The notes: a model not told the origin generated them from the letters alone. 64,000 bases of DNA from Desulfohalovibrio reitneri (GCF_000711295.1 NZ_JOMJ01000003.1:1871501-1935500), one strand, 5' to 3'. Shown: positions 22,758 through 34,924, numbered from the stretch's first letter. Translations and numbers: made by a program.

Positions 22758-22786
22758 CAGCCCCTCCCGCGTGTATCCCGACTCTC

Positions 22787-22821
22787 AAAGGCCCCCCGGC
22801 TCGCGCCGGGGGGCCTTTTTT
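22787..22821 (+). terminator. rho-independent terminator of the TauE-type operon
   Basis: A perfect 14-bp stem AAAGGCCCCCCGGC with GCCGGGGGGCCTTT, a TCGC loop and a T tract. It is 30 bases after the receiver stop. Confidence 0.92.
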
Positions 22822-22878
22822 CATGCGGAGCCGCCTGGCGGATGGCGCAGCGCGGGATGTGGCGGAACAGGCCAGGCG

Positions 22879-22912
22879 AAAAAAAAAGACCCCGGATCAA
22901 ACGGGGTCTTTT
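22879..22912 (-). terminator. rho-independent terminator of the leftward kinase-like operon
   Basis: On the minus strand the AAAAGACCCCG / CGGGGTCTTTT stem is followed by a run of T. It lies 26 bases after the 55-residue gene's stop. Confidence 0.9.
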
Positions 22913-22937
22913 CGCTGGTGGAGGCGGTGCGGGGGCG

Positions 22938-23105
22938 TCACTCGCCGAGGATGTAAAAGCGGTCCTCGTCCGGGGTGTTCAGGGAGGGGTCCCGGCGGTC
23001 CTCGGAATTTTCCCCAGACTGCTCCCCGCGTGTCTCGGCGCGGAGGATGGTGAAGCGGGGCGAATCGCTCTTGCGGACGAACAGGCTGCGCTCTCGTTCG
23101 GACAT
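22938..23105 (-). CDS. 55-residue hypothetical protein
   Basis: A short frame begins MSERERSLFVRKSDSPRF and ends DRFYILGE. It is charged, with no membrane helix or cysteines. GGAGG sits four bases before the ATG. It begins 11 bases after the cytidylate-kinase-like stop and a terminator follows, so it is probably the second gene of that sigma-54 operon. No family is recognised. Confidence 0.65.
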   Translation of the reverse strand: MSERERSLFVRKSDSPRFTILRAETRGEQSGENSEDRRDPSLNTPDEDRFYILGE

Positions 23106-23116
23106 ACCGCCTCCGC

Positions 23117-23926
23117 CTAGTAGTGGGTGAAGGTTGGAGCGCCCACGCCGACGTAGGCGTTGGTCATGCCCTCCAGGCCCCGCAGCCGGCCCTTGGCCTG
23201 CTCCATGACCGATTCCTCGCCCGCCAGGGGCGCGTCCACCTTGATGAACAGTTCGCCGTCGTCGGCCGTGGCCTCCACGCCCCGGAAAACGTGCAGCAGG
23301 CGCGCCTCGGCGCGGGCCGCCAGGGCCAGGTCGCGCAGCATCTTGCGCATGATGGGGCCGTGGCCGTTGGTGGAGACCCGGGTGGCGTCCACGATGATCT
23401 TGGAGGCCTTGTCCACGTCGATGTGGTGCAGGTTGAGGTAGATGTCGTAAAGGTCCGGGTCGTGGGGGTCCAGCCCGTACACGTCGCGGGTCCAGCGTTC
23501 GCGCTCGCGGTCGCGGCGCTGCAGGATGCGCTGGGCCTGTCCACGGTTGACGCCCTCGCGCTGCATGACCTCGCTGACGCGGTTGTCCATGTCCGCCTTG
23601 AGCCGGACCTTGAGCACGTTGGGCAGCTCGGCCATGAACAGGTGCCCAGCCAGCCCGTGGTAGACGATGTTGTCCCGCTGCATGAGATCGTAGAAGGCCG
23701 CCCGGAAGAGGGCCATGCGCTGCTCATGCTTGGTGGTGAAACGGTCCAGGCCGCGGGGGGCCCGGTGCATGGTGCGCTCGACTTCCTCGCAATTGAGGGA
23801 GAGGGTCTCGGCGGCCTCGGCCACCGTTTCCGGGCCCACCACAGTGTACCCAAGCTCCTCGGCCACCCTGGCGGCCACATGGCCGCCGCCGCTCATCGCG
23901 TCCCTGGAAATGGTGATGATCGCCAT
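23117..23926 (-). CDS. cytidylate kinase-like family protein (module 1)
   Basis: A 269-residue protein of the CytK-like family (Pfam Cytidylate_kin2 type). The N-terminal AIITISRDAMSGGGHVAARV corresponds to the P-loop region. HGLAGHLFM and VLKVRLKADMDNRV lie in the core, and IYLNLHHIDVDKA is conserved in the family. The last 80 residues form an extra small domain. The P-loop lacks the usual GSGG lysine or arginine pattern, so true NMP kinase activity is doubtful. AAAGGAGG precedes the ATG. A sigma-54 promoter lies 33 bases upstream, and an NtrC-type activator gene sits next to it. A paralogue is at 42400. Confidence 0.85.
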   Translation of the reverse strand: MAIITISRDAMSGGGHVAARVAEELGYTVVGPETVAEAAETLSLNCEEVERTMHRAPRGLDRFTTKHEQRMALFRAAFYDLMQRDNIVYHGLAGHLFMAELPNVLKVRLKADMDNRVSEVMQREGVNRGQAQRILQRRDRERERWTRDVYGLDPHDPDLYDIYLNLHHIDVDKASKIIVDATRVSTNGHGPIMRKMLRDLALAARAEARLLHVFRGVEATADDGELFIKVDAPLAGEESVMEQAKGRLRGLEGMTNAYVGVGAPTFTHY

Positions 23927-23958
23927 GATCTTGCCTCCTTTGATCTGTTTCAAAGGAT

Positions 23959-23974
23959 AACAAGAGCCGTGCCA
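23959..23974 (-). promoter_or_regulatory. sigma-54 promoter of module 1
   Basis: The minus strand reads TGGCACGGCTCTTGTT, matching the -24/-12 consensus TGGCAC-N5-TTGC except in the last base. It is 33 bases before the cytidylate-kinase-like ATG and faces it. An activator gene with an AAA+ sigma-54 domain lies just upstream. Confidence 0.78.
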
Positions 23975-24087
23975 AACGATAACTAGCTGAAATTACTCAA
24001 TCGTCAAGGGGGAGGCACAGGCGACTTTGTTTCAGGATAAAACGCTTAGTGCAGAAAGTGAAGCTATTTCGGAAGGATAGGGTGTTG

Positions 24088-24110
24088 TGCAAAGTGAAAC
24101 ATGAGTTGCA
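24088..24110. promoter_or_regulatory. candidate upstream activator site, module 1
   Basis: The inverted repeat TGCAA-N13-TTGCA is about 120 bases upstream of the sigma-54 promoter, a typical enhancer distance. A related TGCAA/TTGC-type repeat lies at a similar distance in module 2. Confidence 0.4.
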
Positions 24111-24115
24111 TTTAG

Positions 24116-25165
24116 CTACACTTCGCCCATGCGCTTCAGTTTGCGCCACAGGGACGTGCGGCTGATGCCCAATATTTTCGCCGCATCCATCTTATTGCCG
24201 TCGGTATGGGACATCACCCGGCGGATGTGCTCGTCCTCGAGTTCCGCCAGCGTGGGCAGGGAGTCGCCCTCCTCCGGTGCCGGGGCCTCCTTCTCCGGTC
24301 CGGACCGTCCTTCTCGTACGCGGCGGGGCAGGTGCTCTGGCAGGATCTCCTCGCCGTCGCAGAGGATGACCGCCCGCTCCATGATGTTCTCCAGCTCCCG
24401 CACGTTGCCCGGGAAGGGGTAGCTTTCCAGAAGTTCCCATACGCCGTGCGACACGCCACGCGCCTTCTTGTCGAATTCGCGCAGGTACTTGTCCAGGAAA
24501 TACCGCCCCAGCAGGGGGATGTCCTCCTGCCGCTCGCGCAGGGGGGGAATGCGCAGGATAAAGGCGTTCAGACGGTAGTACAGGTCCTCGCGGAACTTGC
24601 CCGAGGCCACCTCGTCTCGCAGCGTCTTGTTGGTGGCCGCCAGCACCCTTACATCCACCGGCACCTCGTGGGTGCCACCCACGCGGATGATGCTCTTCTC
24701 CTGCAATACCCGCAAAAGCTGGGTCTGCATGGCCTGCGGGGTGTCGCCGATCTCGTCCAGCAGGATTGTGCCGCCCTTGGCCGCCTCGAACATGCCTTCC
24801 TTGACCTTGTCCGCGCCGGTGAAGGCTTCCTTCTCGTGCCCGAACAGCTCGTTGGAAAGCAGCTCCTGGGAGAACGACCCGCAGTTGATGGCCAGGAACC
24901 TGGCCTCGCTGCGCTTGCTGGCCTGGTGAATGGAGCGGGCCACAAGCTCCTTGCCCGTACCCGTCTCGCCCCGGATGAGCACTGTGCAGTCCAGGGCGGC
25001 CACCTTGGCGATCATGCGCCGCAGCTCCTGCATGGGCCCGGTCTCGCCCAGCAGCCTGGGCGCAACCTCGTGCCCCGCGCCGCCAGCGCGCGGCCTGGGG
25101 GCCGAGGCCAGCTCCAGACGCTCCGGATTCCAGCCCTCGCCCTCGGACGGGGCGAAAAAGACCAT
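24116..25165 (-). CDS. sigma-54-dependent activator, AAA+ and Fis-HTH part
   Basis: A 349-residue sigma-54 interaction module. Walker A is GETGTGKELVA, the sigma-54 contact loop reads EAFTGA instead of GAFTGA, and Walker B is GGTILLDEIGD. The arginine finger region is FREDLYYRLN, and a C-terminal Fis-type helix-turn-helix reads AAKILGISRTSLWRKLKR. No receiver lies in this frame. The receiver is encoded just upstream in another frame, and adding one base to the C5 run at 25166-25170 would join them into a normal NtrC-type protein. If the break is real, this part could start at the ATG at 25165. It likely drives the sigma-54 promoter at 23959-23974. Confidence 0.88.
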   Translation of the reverse strand: MVFFAPSEGEGWNPERLELASAPRPRAGGAGHEVAPRLLGETGPMQELRRMIAKVAALDCTVLIRGETGTGKELVARSIHQASKRSEARFLAINCGSFSQELLSNELFGHEKEAFTGADKVKEGMFEAAKGGTILLDEIGDTPQAMQTQLLRVLQEKSIIRVGGTHEVPVDVRVLAATNKTLRDEVASGKFREDLYYRLNAFILRIPPLRERQEDIPLLGRYFLDKYLREFDKKARGVSHGVWELLESYPFPGNVRELENIMERAVILCDGEEILPEHLPRRVREGRSGPEKEAPAPEEGDSLPTLAELEDEHIRRVMSHTDGNKMDAAKILGISRTSLWRKLKRMGEV

Positions 25166-25557
25166 CCCCCGCCCTCGCCGAAGCGCTTCAAAAACCGCCA
25201 GAAGTCCTGCATGTCGTCCTTCTCGAAATACTTGGACTCCAATGCGTCGCTCGCCTGGCGGGCCTTCTCGTCGCCCCGGCCGGTCAGAAGAACCGTGCGG
25301 ATGCCAGGATCGATCTCCCGCAGCTTGGTGATGACCACCAGACCGTCCATGTCCGGCATCTGGTAATCCACAATGGCCAGGGAAACAGGATGGCTCCGGG
25401 CCAGCTCAAGGGCGGTGGCGCCGTCCGGCGCGGGCAAGGGCTCCATGCCCCGCAACCGGATGCGCTCGGCCAACGTCTCCCGAAACTCGGGTTCGTCGTC
25501 CACCACAAGAACCTGGAACCGGCCCTCTCTCGAAGTATCTGCTGCACGTTCCGCCAT
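25012..25557 (-). CDS. response regulator receiver part of the sigma-54 activator (frame-broken)
   Basis: The receiver covers about residues 15-130: VDDEPEF, phospho-Asp in IVDYQMPDMDG, LLTGRGDEK and YFEKDDMQDFWRFLKRFG. The last 50 residues are Arg/Pro-rich and read out of frame through the AAA+ domain, which is not natural receiver sequence. One added G in the run at 25166-25170 continues directly into the AAA+ frame. It is therefore the N-terminal part of a broken or mis-sequenced gene, or of a protein made by -1 slippage. It resembles the receiver at 22302 closely. Confidence 0.75.
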   Translation of the reverse strand: MAERAADTSREGRFQVLVVDDEPEFRETLAERIRLRGMEPLPAPDGATALELARSHPVSLAIVDYQMPDMDGLVVITKLREIDPGIRTVLLTGRGDEKARQASDALESKYFEKDDMQDFWRFLKRFGEGGGWSFSPRPRARAGIRSVWSWPRPPGRALAARGTRLRPGCWARPGPCRSCGA

Positions 25558-25775
25558 GGGTGTTCAAAATCTAAACACAAAGGTTCTTTTTGGCAACGTG
25601 GGTTTCGCCTTGTCACATAATGAAAAAATGAGAAGCATGCGACGGTGGAGAAAAGGGAATGGCAGGAATGGAAGACGGTTGGCGGGAGCGGGGGCTCAGG
25701 GCATTGGGTGCGGAAGGGAATCACTTTTCCAAAAGTGGTTCCCTTCCGCCCCTAAGCATCCTCCATCCTTCCACA

Positions 25776-26040
25776 AAAATTCTTATCACTCGTTTCGCTT
25801 GGGGGCGTGGTGCTAATGGCTGGGAGCCGGGAGACCACAGCCCAATTCCGCGCCCCGCGCATCTGAAGCCAGACGGCCGAGGCCGGGTTTTACCGGGTAT
25901 TTGGGTTCCACAATCGCCGGTTCGCCGGAGTACTCCCGCGCATTTCCCCTGACGCGCCTCATCGCGCGAACACACATGCAAGGTAAGTTTGCCGCAGGGT
26001 CCAGGGGGCGCGCAGCCCCCTGGTCGCCGGAGGCGAAACG
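25776..26040 (-). repeat. intergenic hairpin repeat, copy 6 (tandem with copy 7)
   Basis: A full copy in reverse orientation. On the minus strand the head hairpin is CGCCTCCGGCG, with a loop change that keeps the stem. The long stem is CCAGGGGG with CCCCCTGG, and the AACACACATGCAA block, CGGTAAAACCC and the CCCCCAAGCGAAACGAGTG tail are seen. The 218 bases before it (25558-25775) hold no gene, only sequence similar to that beyond copy 5. Confidence 0.85.
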
Positions 26041-26055
26041 CTTAGTAGAAATAGC

Positions 26056-26258
26056 AGCCCATTCCCGCGTCCAACGCATGGGTAGCCAAACGACCAGGGC
26101 AAGGTTTTACCGCCTGAGATAGCCCCGCAATGGCAGGTACGCCGGAGCGCTCCCTTTCCCGCAAATCGTCTCCCTCAATCCCGCGTTACACATGCAAAGT
26201 TACTTTGCCTCGGGTCCAGGGCCGAGCAGGCCCTGGTCGCCCGAAGGGCGAAATCTTC
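26056..26258 (-). repeat. intergenic hairpin repeat, copy 7
   Basis: A reverse-orientation copy directly after copy 6. The head stem is CGCCC-TTC-GGGCG, one pair longer than in other copies. The long stem is CCAGGGCC with GGCCCTGG, as in copy 5. GGCAAAGTAACTTTGC is present. The 170 bases between it and uvrA hold no gene and should contain the uvrA promoter. Confidence 0.85.
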
Positions 26259-26435
26259 TCTCCGCATCGTCATCGCCAGGCTGATTTGGTATCTTCCCGC
26301 CTCACGCCGGTTGCTCCGGGTGCTTTGACACGGCCTCTTGACGCGCGCCGTGGGCGCGTTAAGTGCAGGAATTATCTTCGCCGCGAGGCGAATTCCTCAT
26401 TTTTTTCTCTTCCCATTCCATGGAGACATCCACGC

Positions 26436-29204
<2,769 letters not shown>

Positions 29205-31735
29205 CGCCGGTGACTTCGAATTTGCGCAGGCAGCTGGGCTTGATGCGTTCGGACAGGGCGGCGGCCACCAGGATGGAGATGATGACCAGCTCGAAGACGT
29301 TCTCCAGGGCGGTGTAGAGCTTGATTTCCTCGGCCAGGGGGACGATGCCGTAGCCCGTGGTGGTAACGGTGTAGCTGGAGTAGAACAGGGCGTCGGCCAG
29401 GGTCACGGACTGGGTGTAGTTGATGCCCGAGGTGTCGAAGCGGTCGTTGAAGCGGAAGAAGTGGTCCAGCGGCTTGGAGACCACCCGCAGCACCCCCGCC
29501 CGGTAGCCGGTCACCCCCTCCCCGGAGCGCTTCCGGCCGGTGAGGCTGGCGTTGGCCGAAAGGAACCCTGCCTCGGCCCCGCGCAGCAGGCCGTCGCTTG
29601 TGGGACCGCTGCTGCCCACATCCATGATGTTGGCGTCGTATCCCGCCTCCTTGAGTTCGGAACAGATCACCCTCGCCCGCTTTTCGGCAAGCTGGGCGTT
29701 GTTTCCAATGCCCTTGTTCCGCAGGCTCGGCCGCACCGAGCGGTCATTGGACAGGCCCAGGATGTCGAAGCCGAAGCTCTTCTGTCCGGCCAGCCCGGCC
29801 ACCACCTCGCCCAGGTCCTCGTGGAAGGCCTCCCAACCGCCTTCCTCCACGGGCCACACCCTCGCGGGGCGGCCCTCTCCCCCTGGCCGCAGGATGGCCG
29901 AGGGCAGGATTGGCTCGTCCTCGCTCTCGAAGGCGAAATAGTAGCGACGCACCACCTCGCCCAGCAGCACACCCTTCTTTGCCAGACGCGAGGCGGAGAC
30001 GTCGAAGCCGCTGTTGTCCGCCAGATCGGCCATGGTGTAGGCGGCCTCCACTTCTGAAGCCGGGTCGCGCTCGATGCCCGCCTGCCGCACCTGGTACATG
30101 CCGTAGTCGTAGCGGTAGAGCTGGTGCCGCCTGGCGCCGGGGTGGCTGTAGTAGGAGAAGGCCAGCCGCACTCCCTCCCGACTCTGTTCGCCGGGCCGCA
30201 CGGTGCTCCAGGAACAACCGCAGGCCTCGTCCAGTCCGGACGGCCTCTCCCCGGCCAGCCAGCCGCGCTTCCCGGCGTAGCCCAGCATGCCCGCCGCGGC
30301 CTCCCCGGACCCGTCCGCTGTTTTGGCCATTTCCCAAACGTAGAAATCCCTGGCCCGTTCCTTGTCCACGTTGTGAAAAATGAGGCCGAAGGTGAAGCCC
30401 ACGTTGGCCAGCACCAGGATGGAGCCGATGATCTTGATGAAGGTTCCTCCGGGCGGGCAGTTGAGGCGGTTGGTGTTGGCCATGAAGACGGTGGAGGCCA
30501 GGAACAGCCCCAGGATGACCACCCGGGTGACGGTGCCCGGGGTGAGCAGGGGGTGGCAGAAGGGCAGGGTCCAGTGCTCGCCCAGGTAGCTGAGGAGAAA
30601 GGGCAGGGGAAAGACGAAGGTGGCCATGGGCGCGTAGAGGATGGCCTGGACGTTGCGGTACTCCTGCCTTCTGTCCCGCATGTTGTCCGCTTCATCGGTG
30701 TCGCCGGAGAGCTCGCTGTCGATAATCCGCTTTTCGCCTTTCTCCCAGCGGATCCGGTAGAAGTACACCACCAGCAGTCCGGCCGAGAGCACGGCGATGA
30801 AGGACAGCAGCAGCGTGGCCAGCACGTCCAGGTCGCCGTCGATGAGGGTCGGCTCCAGCAGGAAGCGCAGCCTCGAGGTCTCTCCACTCAGAAACCGCGC
30901 CCAGGCCCAGATGGAGGCGAGCCCAGCCAGGGCCATGACCACCAGGCCTCGGAAAAAGGTGATGTAGCGTTCGAACTTCTTGGATGGGATTTTGTCTTTT
31001 TCATCCTGGTACACCTCCCGCAGGGGAGACTCCCTGCTTTTGCGGAGAAAGCGGGAGATGGCCAGGTTGTAGTAGTTGAGGATGATGGTGAAGAAGAGGC
31101 CCAGGGAAAGCAGGAAGGCTTGGTAGGTCCACCAGGCTCCCCGCGGCTGGTCCAGGGCGAAAAGGACGGGGATGGACAGCAGCGATGCACCGGACATGAC
31201 GGACAGGGACCACAGTAGCGAACCGCGGGGGGATTCCTCTCCCCGGTGGGGGTGCAGAATGCCGAGGCCGCCGTCCACGATGCGCCTGACGCCGGACAGA
31301 AGCCAGTGGGGCAGGCGGCCGAAGAGTATGCCGACGAGTTCGCCGATCCGGCCTTCCCTGAAACAGGGCGGCTTTTTCTTGGCAAGCCCGACCGACAGGA
31401 AGAAGAGAAAGGCCGCCACGAGTCCCACGGAGAATACCCAATGCGGCGGCAGGATTCTGGAGAGCGGCTCGCTAGCCCGCGCCATGACGACGATGATGCC
31501 GCTCGCGAGGTAAAGAAAGAGTATCGCCTTGCAGAGTCCCATGGACCCGCCATCCCCCTGTTTCGTGTAAACCGGTTTGGGCAAACGCAAAAGCGGGTCT
31601 TTGGTTAGACAAACCTTATAAGCAAGTCAATGATGCGATTGGAAGCCGTCGGGAAACTCCGGGCGATCCCCTCCGGCCCTTGCCCCTGACCGCTCCCATG
31701 GGATAGGAATCAAAATAGAGAAAGGAGGAATCTCC

Positions 31736-32689
31736 GTGCCCGAAACAACAGCCTCATCGTTGCAGGACTTCCAACAGCTTGTGCAGGAGTACGCCGAAGT
31801 GGCCGTGGACTGGCTGCTCACCCAGGGACCGCGCATCCTGCTGGTCATCATCCTGCTGGTCGTGGCCCTGGCCGTCACCCGTTCCGTCATCCGCCGCCTG
31901 TTCGACCGCATGTCGCGCGACCGCGACCCGGAGTTCGTCAAGCGGGCAACCACCCTGCGCGAGATATCCTCGTTCGCCGCCACCCTTACCGTGCTGCTGG
32001 TGGGAATCTTCGTGGTGCTGGGGCTTCTGGGCATCGAGATCGGCCCCATCCTGGCCGCGGCAGGTGTCCTCGGCCTGGCTATCTCCTTCGGCGCGCAGGC
32101 CTTGGTTTCGGACGTCATTTCCGGCTTTTTCCTGCTCATCGAGGACCAGGTGCGCGTGGGCGACGTGGTGCAGATAGGCGACAAGGGCGGCGTGGTGGAG
32201 AAGATCACCCTCCGCCTGATCATCCTGCGCGACCTCTCCGGCAACGTGCACTTCATCCGCAACGGCCAGGTGGGCGTGGTGACGAACATGACCAAGGACT
32301 ATTCCCGCTACGTCTTCGACATCGGCGTGGCCTACCGCGAGGACGTGGACGAGGTCATGGAGGTCATCAAGGAGGTGGACGAGGACATGCGGACAAACTC
32401 GCAGTACGCCTCGGACATCCTCGAGCCCATCGAGTTGCTGGGCGTGGACCGTTTCGCGGACTCTGCGGTCATCGTGAGGGCCCGCACCAAGACCAAGCCC
32501 ATCATGCAGTGGGCCGTGGCCCGCGAATTCAACCGCCGCCTGAAGAAGGCCTTCGACGAAAAGGGCATCGAGATCCCCTTCCCCCACGTCACCCTCTACC
32601 CCGGGCGGGAGAAGGACGGTTCCGCGCCTCCGCTGCACCTGCGCACGGAAGGCGGGGCAGACGCGGAAGGCGGAAAAGCGGGGGAGTGA
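31736..32689 (+). CDS. small-conductance mechanosensitive channel (MscS family)
   Basis: A 317-residue MscS-type channel. Three transmembrane helices lie near residues 30-50, 75-98 and 100-125. The pore-lining TM3 is rich in Gly and Ala (AAAGVLGLAISFGAQALVSD), followed by the beta domain (GFFLLIEDQVRVGDVVQI) and an alpha-beta C-terminal domain. It releases solutes on hypo-osmotic shock. The start is a GTG with AAAGGAGG eight bases upstream. A 48-bp perfect palindrome terminator follows. Confidence 0.93.
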   Translation: MPETTASSLQDFQQLVQEYAEVAVDWLLTQGPRILLVIILLVVALAVTRSVIRRLFDRMSRDRDPEFVKRATTLREISSFAATLTVLLVGIFVVLGLLGIEIGPILAAAGVLGLAISFGAQALVSDVISGFFLLIEDQVRVGDVVQIGDKGGVVEKITLRLIILRDLSGNVHFIRNGQVGVVTNMTKDYSRYVFDIGVAYREDVDEVMEVIKEVDEDMRTNSQYASDILEPIELLGVDRFADSAVIVRARTKTKPIMQWAVAREFNRRLKKAFDEKGIEIPFPHVTLYPGREKDGSAPPLHLRTEGGADAEGGKAGE

Positions 32690-32711
32690 CCTTCCCCCTT
32701 CCACCCGTCAA

Positions 32712-32759
32712 ATAGAAAAAGCGGGAGCTGGGCCTCGGCCCAGCTCCCGCTTTTTCTAT
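32712..32759. terminator. bidirectional terminator, 48-bp perfect palindrome
   Basis: ATAGAAAAAGCGGGAGC and its complement form a 22-bp stem with a CTCG loop. AAAAA and TTTTT within the arms give a T tract on both strands, serving convergent mscS and the S1-domain gene. Confidence 0.93.
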
Positions 32760-32776
32760 CGATTGCCCGAAAGGGG

Positions 32777-34222
32777 CTACTTCTTGTTCTTCATTGCTTC
32801 CTGGAGTTTCTCGCCGAGCAGGCCCATGCCCTGCTGCTGCTTGGGCTGGCCGCCCGCCTTGGCGTGCTTTTTCCAGTCCTTGGGCTCGTCCTGGCGGGAC
32901 TTGCCGCCCAGGGTAAGGGTCATTTTGCGCTCGTCGGGCTTGACCGCCTCTATGGCCGCGGTGAGTTCGTCGCCCGGGGTCAGCTTGGCCACTTCGTCCT
33001 TCTTCTCCGGGGCGATGAGGGAGTTGGGCAGCAGGGCGGTGATGCCCGGCTCCAGCTCCACAAAGACGCCGAAGGTTTCCTTCTTCTCCACCGTGCCGGT
33101 GACCTCCGCGCCCTTGGGGTAGCGGTCGGCGACACCGGCCCAGGGGTCGCCCTCGGCGTCCTTCATGGACAGGGAGAGGCGGCGGCGCTCGGTGTCCACG
33201 TCTTTGACCGCCACGGTCACGGTGTCGCCCTGCGAGACCACCTCGTCCGGCTTGAGCACGCGCTTGTGGGAGAGCTCCGAGACGTGGACCAGCCCCTCCA
33301 GTCCGGGGGCGACCTCCACGAAGGCGCCGAAATCCGCCAGCCGGGTGACTTTGCCCGAGAGCCGGTCGCCGGGCTGGATGTGCTGGTGGATGGTGTCCCA
33401 AGGGTCTTGCTGGGCCTGCTTCATGGACAGGGAAATCTTCAGGCGGCCCTTGTCGCCGGGTTTGACGTCGAGGATCTTGACCTCGACCTTGTCGCCCTCC
33501 TTGACCACCTCGCGGGGGTCCTCCACGCGGGACCAGCCCATCTCCGAGATGTGCACCAGCCCCTCCACGCCTGGGGCGACCTCAACGAAGGCGCCGAAGT
33601 CGGCGATGCGCTTGACCTCGCCGGAGACCACCTCGCCGGGCTTGGTTTCCTCGACGAACGTCTCCTGGGCGGCGGCCTTTTCACGCTCCAGCAGGGGGCG
33701 GCGGGTGAGGACGACGTTGCGGCCGCCCTTTTCCACGCGGTCCACCAAAAACTCCAGCGTCTGGCCGACGTAGGTTTCCGGGTCCTCCACGTAGCGGTCG
33801 TCGATCTGGCTCACGGGCACGAAGGCGGAGCGGCCCATGGCCTTGACCTCGAAGCCGCCCTTGCGGGTGCCCACGACCTTGCCCTCCACGGGCAGGCCGC
33901 TCTCCTTGGCTTCCTCCAGCAGGCGCACGCCGCCCTGCCCGGAGAGGGCCTTGGACAGCTTGATAACGCCGCCCGAGGCGTCCACCACGTAGAGCTCCAC
34001 CTCGTCGCCCACGTCCACCGAGGGCTCGCCGGACTCGTCCAGCAGCTCCTCGCGGTCCACCACGGCGTCCACCTTGGCGCCCACGTCCACAAAGATGGAG
34101 CTCTGGTCCACCGCGATGACGGTTCCCTTGACCCGGTCGCCCACGTTGATGTCGTCGGCGGCCCCGGCTTCCTCGAATGCCTCCTGCATGGAGGCGAAAT
34201 CTTGATTGTTCTCGTCGGCCAT
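32777..34222 (-). CDS. S1 RNA-binding domain protein, ribosomal protein S1-like
   Basis: A 481-residue protein with five S1 OB-fold repeats: DINVGDRVKGTV, GLPVEGKVVGTR, GEVVSGEVKRIADFGAFVEV, GDRLSGKVTRLADFGAFVEV and KGAEVTGTVEKKETFGVFVE. Repeats 3 and 4 are nearly identical. Ribosomal S1 usually has six repeats and about 560 residues, so this may be a short S1 or a related RNA-binding regulator. AAGGAG precedes the ATG by seven bases. It ends on a K/Q-rich tail. It is a single gene with its own terminator. Confidence 0.88.
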   Translation of the reverse strand: MADENNQDFASMQEAFEEAGAADDINVGDRVKGTVIAVDQSSIFVDVGAKVDAVVDREELLDESGEPSVDVGDEVELYVVDASGGVIKLSKALSGQGGVRLLEEAKESGLPVEGKVVGTRKGGFEVKAMGRSAFVPVSQIDDRYVEDPETYVGQTLEFLVDRVEKGGRNVVLTRRPLLEREKAAAQETFVEETKPGEVVSGEVKRIADFGAFVEVAPGVEGLVHISEMGWSRVEDPREVVKEGDKVEVKILDVKPGDKGRLKISLSMKQAQQDPWDTIHQHIQPGDRLSGKVTRLADFGAFVEVAPGLEGLVHVSELSHKRVLKPDEVVSQGDTVTVAVKDVDTERRRLSLSMKDAEGDPWAGVADRYPKGAEVTGTVEKKETFGVFVELEPGITALLPNSLIAPEKKDEVAKLTPGDELTAAIEAVKPDERKMTLTLGGKSRQDEPKDWKKHAKAGGQPKQQQGMGLLGEKLQEAMKNKK

Positions 34223-34372
34223 TCGTCGCTCCTTGCGGCCTCGTTTCGGGCAAGCCTTAGCGGAAGAAGCCGCGCCGCACAAGGGTTTTTGCCTTTTGCC
34301 GGGGCCTTCGGGGCCAAGTCTCACGCAAACCTGCCCGAGGCCAGGGTTTTCACCGGGATGATGGACGGTGGC

Positions 34373-34744
34373 TCAGACCGTATCGAAGCCGGCCCCGCGC
34401 AGGGCGTCTCGGGCGGTCTCCAGCCTGGCCGCCGGAACCAGCAGCCAGTCGGTGTCGAAGGTGGAGAGGCAGAAAATGGACACCCCGGCCCGGGCCAGGG
34501 GCTCGGCCAGGGAGGCGAGGACGCCGGTCAGGGAAAAGTCCAGCGGCCCCTCCACCATTAAGGCGGCGAAGCCGTCCTCCACGCGCGCTCCGGCCGGGGC
34601 GTACTCTTCCGGGCAGACCAGGGACAGTTCGTCCTTCGTGCGCGTCGCGGACCACAGGGAGGCCCCCGCGGGTTTCTCGGGCACGGCCGCGTCCGTGTCC
34701 AAGCGGCAGACAGCGTAGCGGCCGGGTATGTGGCGAATGCGCAT
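34373..34744 (-). CDS. ACT-domain protein
   Basis: A 123-residue protein of the short tandem-ACT family (COG3603 type): FALMVEGPLD-like beta strands, then TGVLASLAEPLARAGVSIFC and FDTDWLLVPAARLETARDAL. Such domains bind amino acids or similar small ligands. The ATG was chosen because GGAGG lies five bases upstream. Longer in-frame starts lack ribosome sites. It is a stand-alone gene of unknown ligand. Confidence 0.83.
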   Translation of the reverse strand: MRIRHIPGRYAVCRLDTDAAVPEKPAGASLWSATRTKDELSLVCPEEYAPAGARVEDGFAALMVEGPLDFSLTGVLASLAEPLARAGVSIFCLSTFDTDWLLVPAARLETARDALRGAGFDTV

Positions 34745-34924
34745 GGTTCCTCCGGGAGGGGGCGTCATCTTCCCTACGCCGCGTGGAGCGCGGCGTATCG
34801 GGTCCCCTACCGCGATTTCGCCAGGAAGGCGACCCGTGAAATTCATGACACGGCAATTTCACTTTCCATCTTTTCCGCAACCGTGCTACCAGTACAATAC
34901 CACCTTATTCCATTGGAGCGAGCC

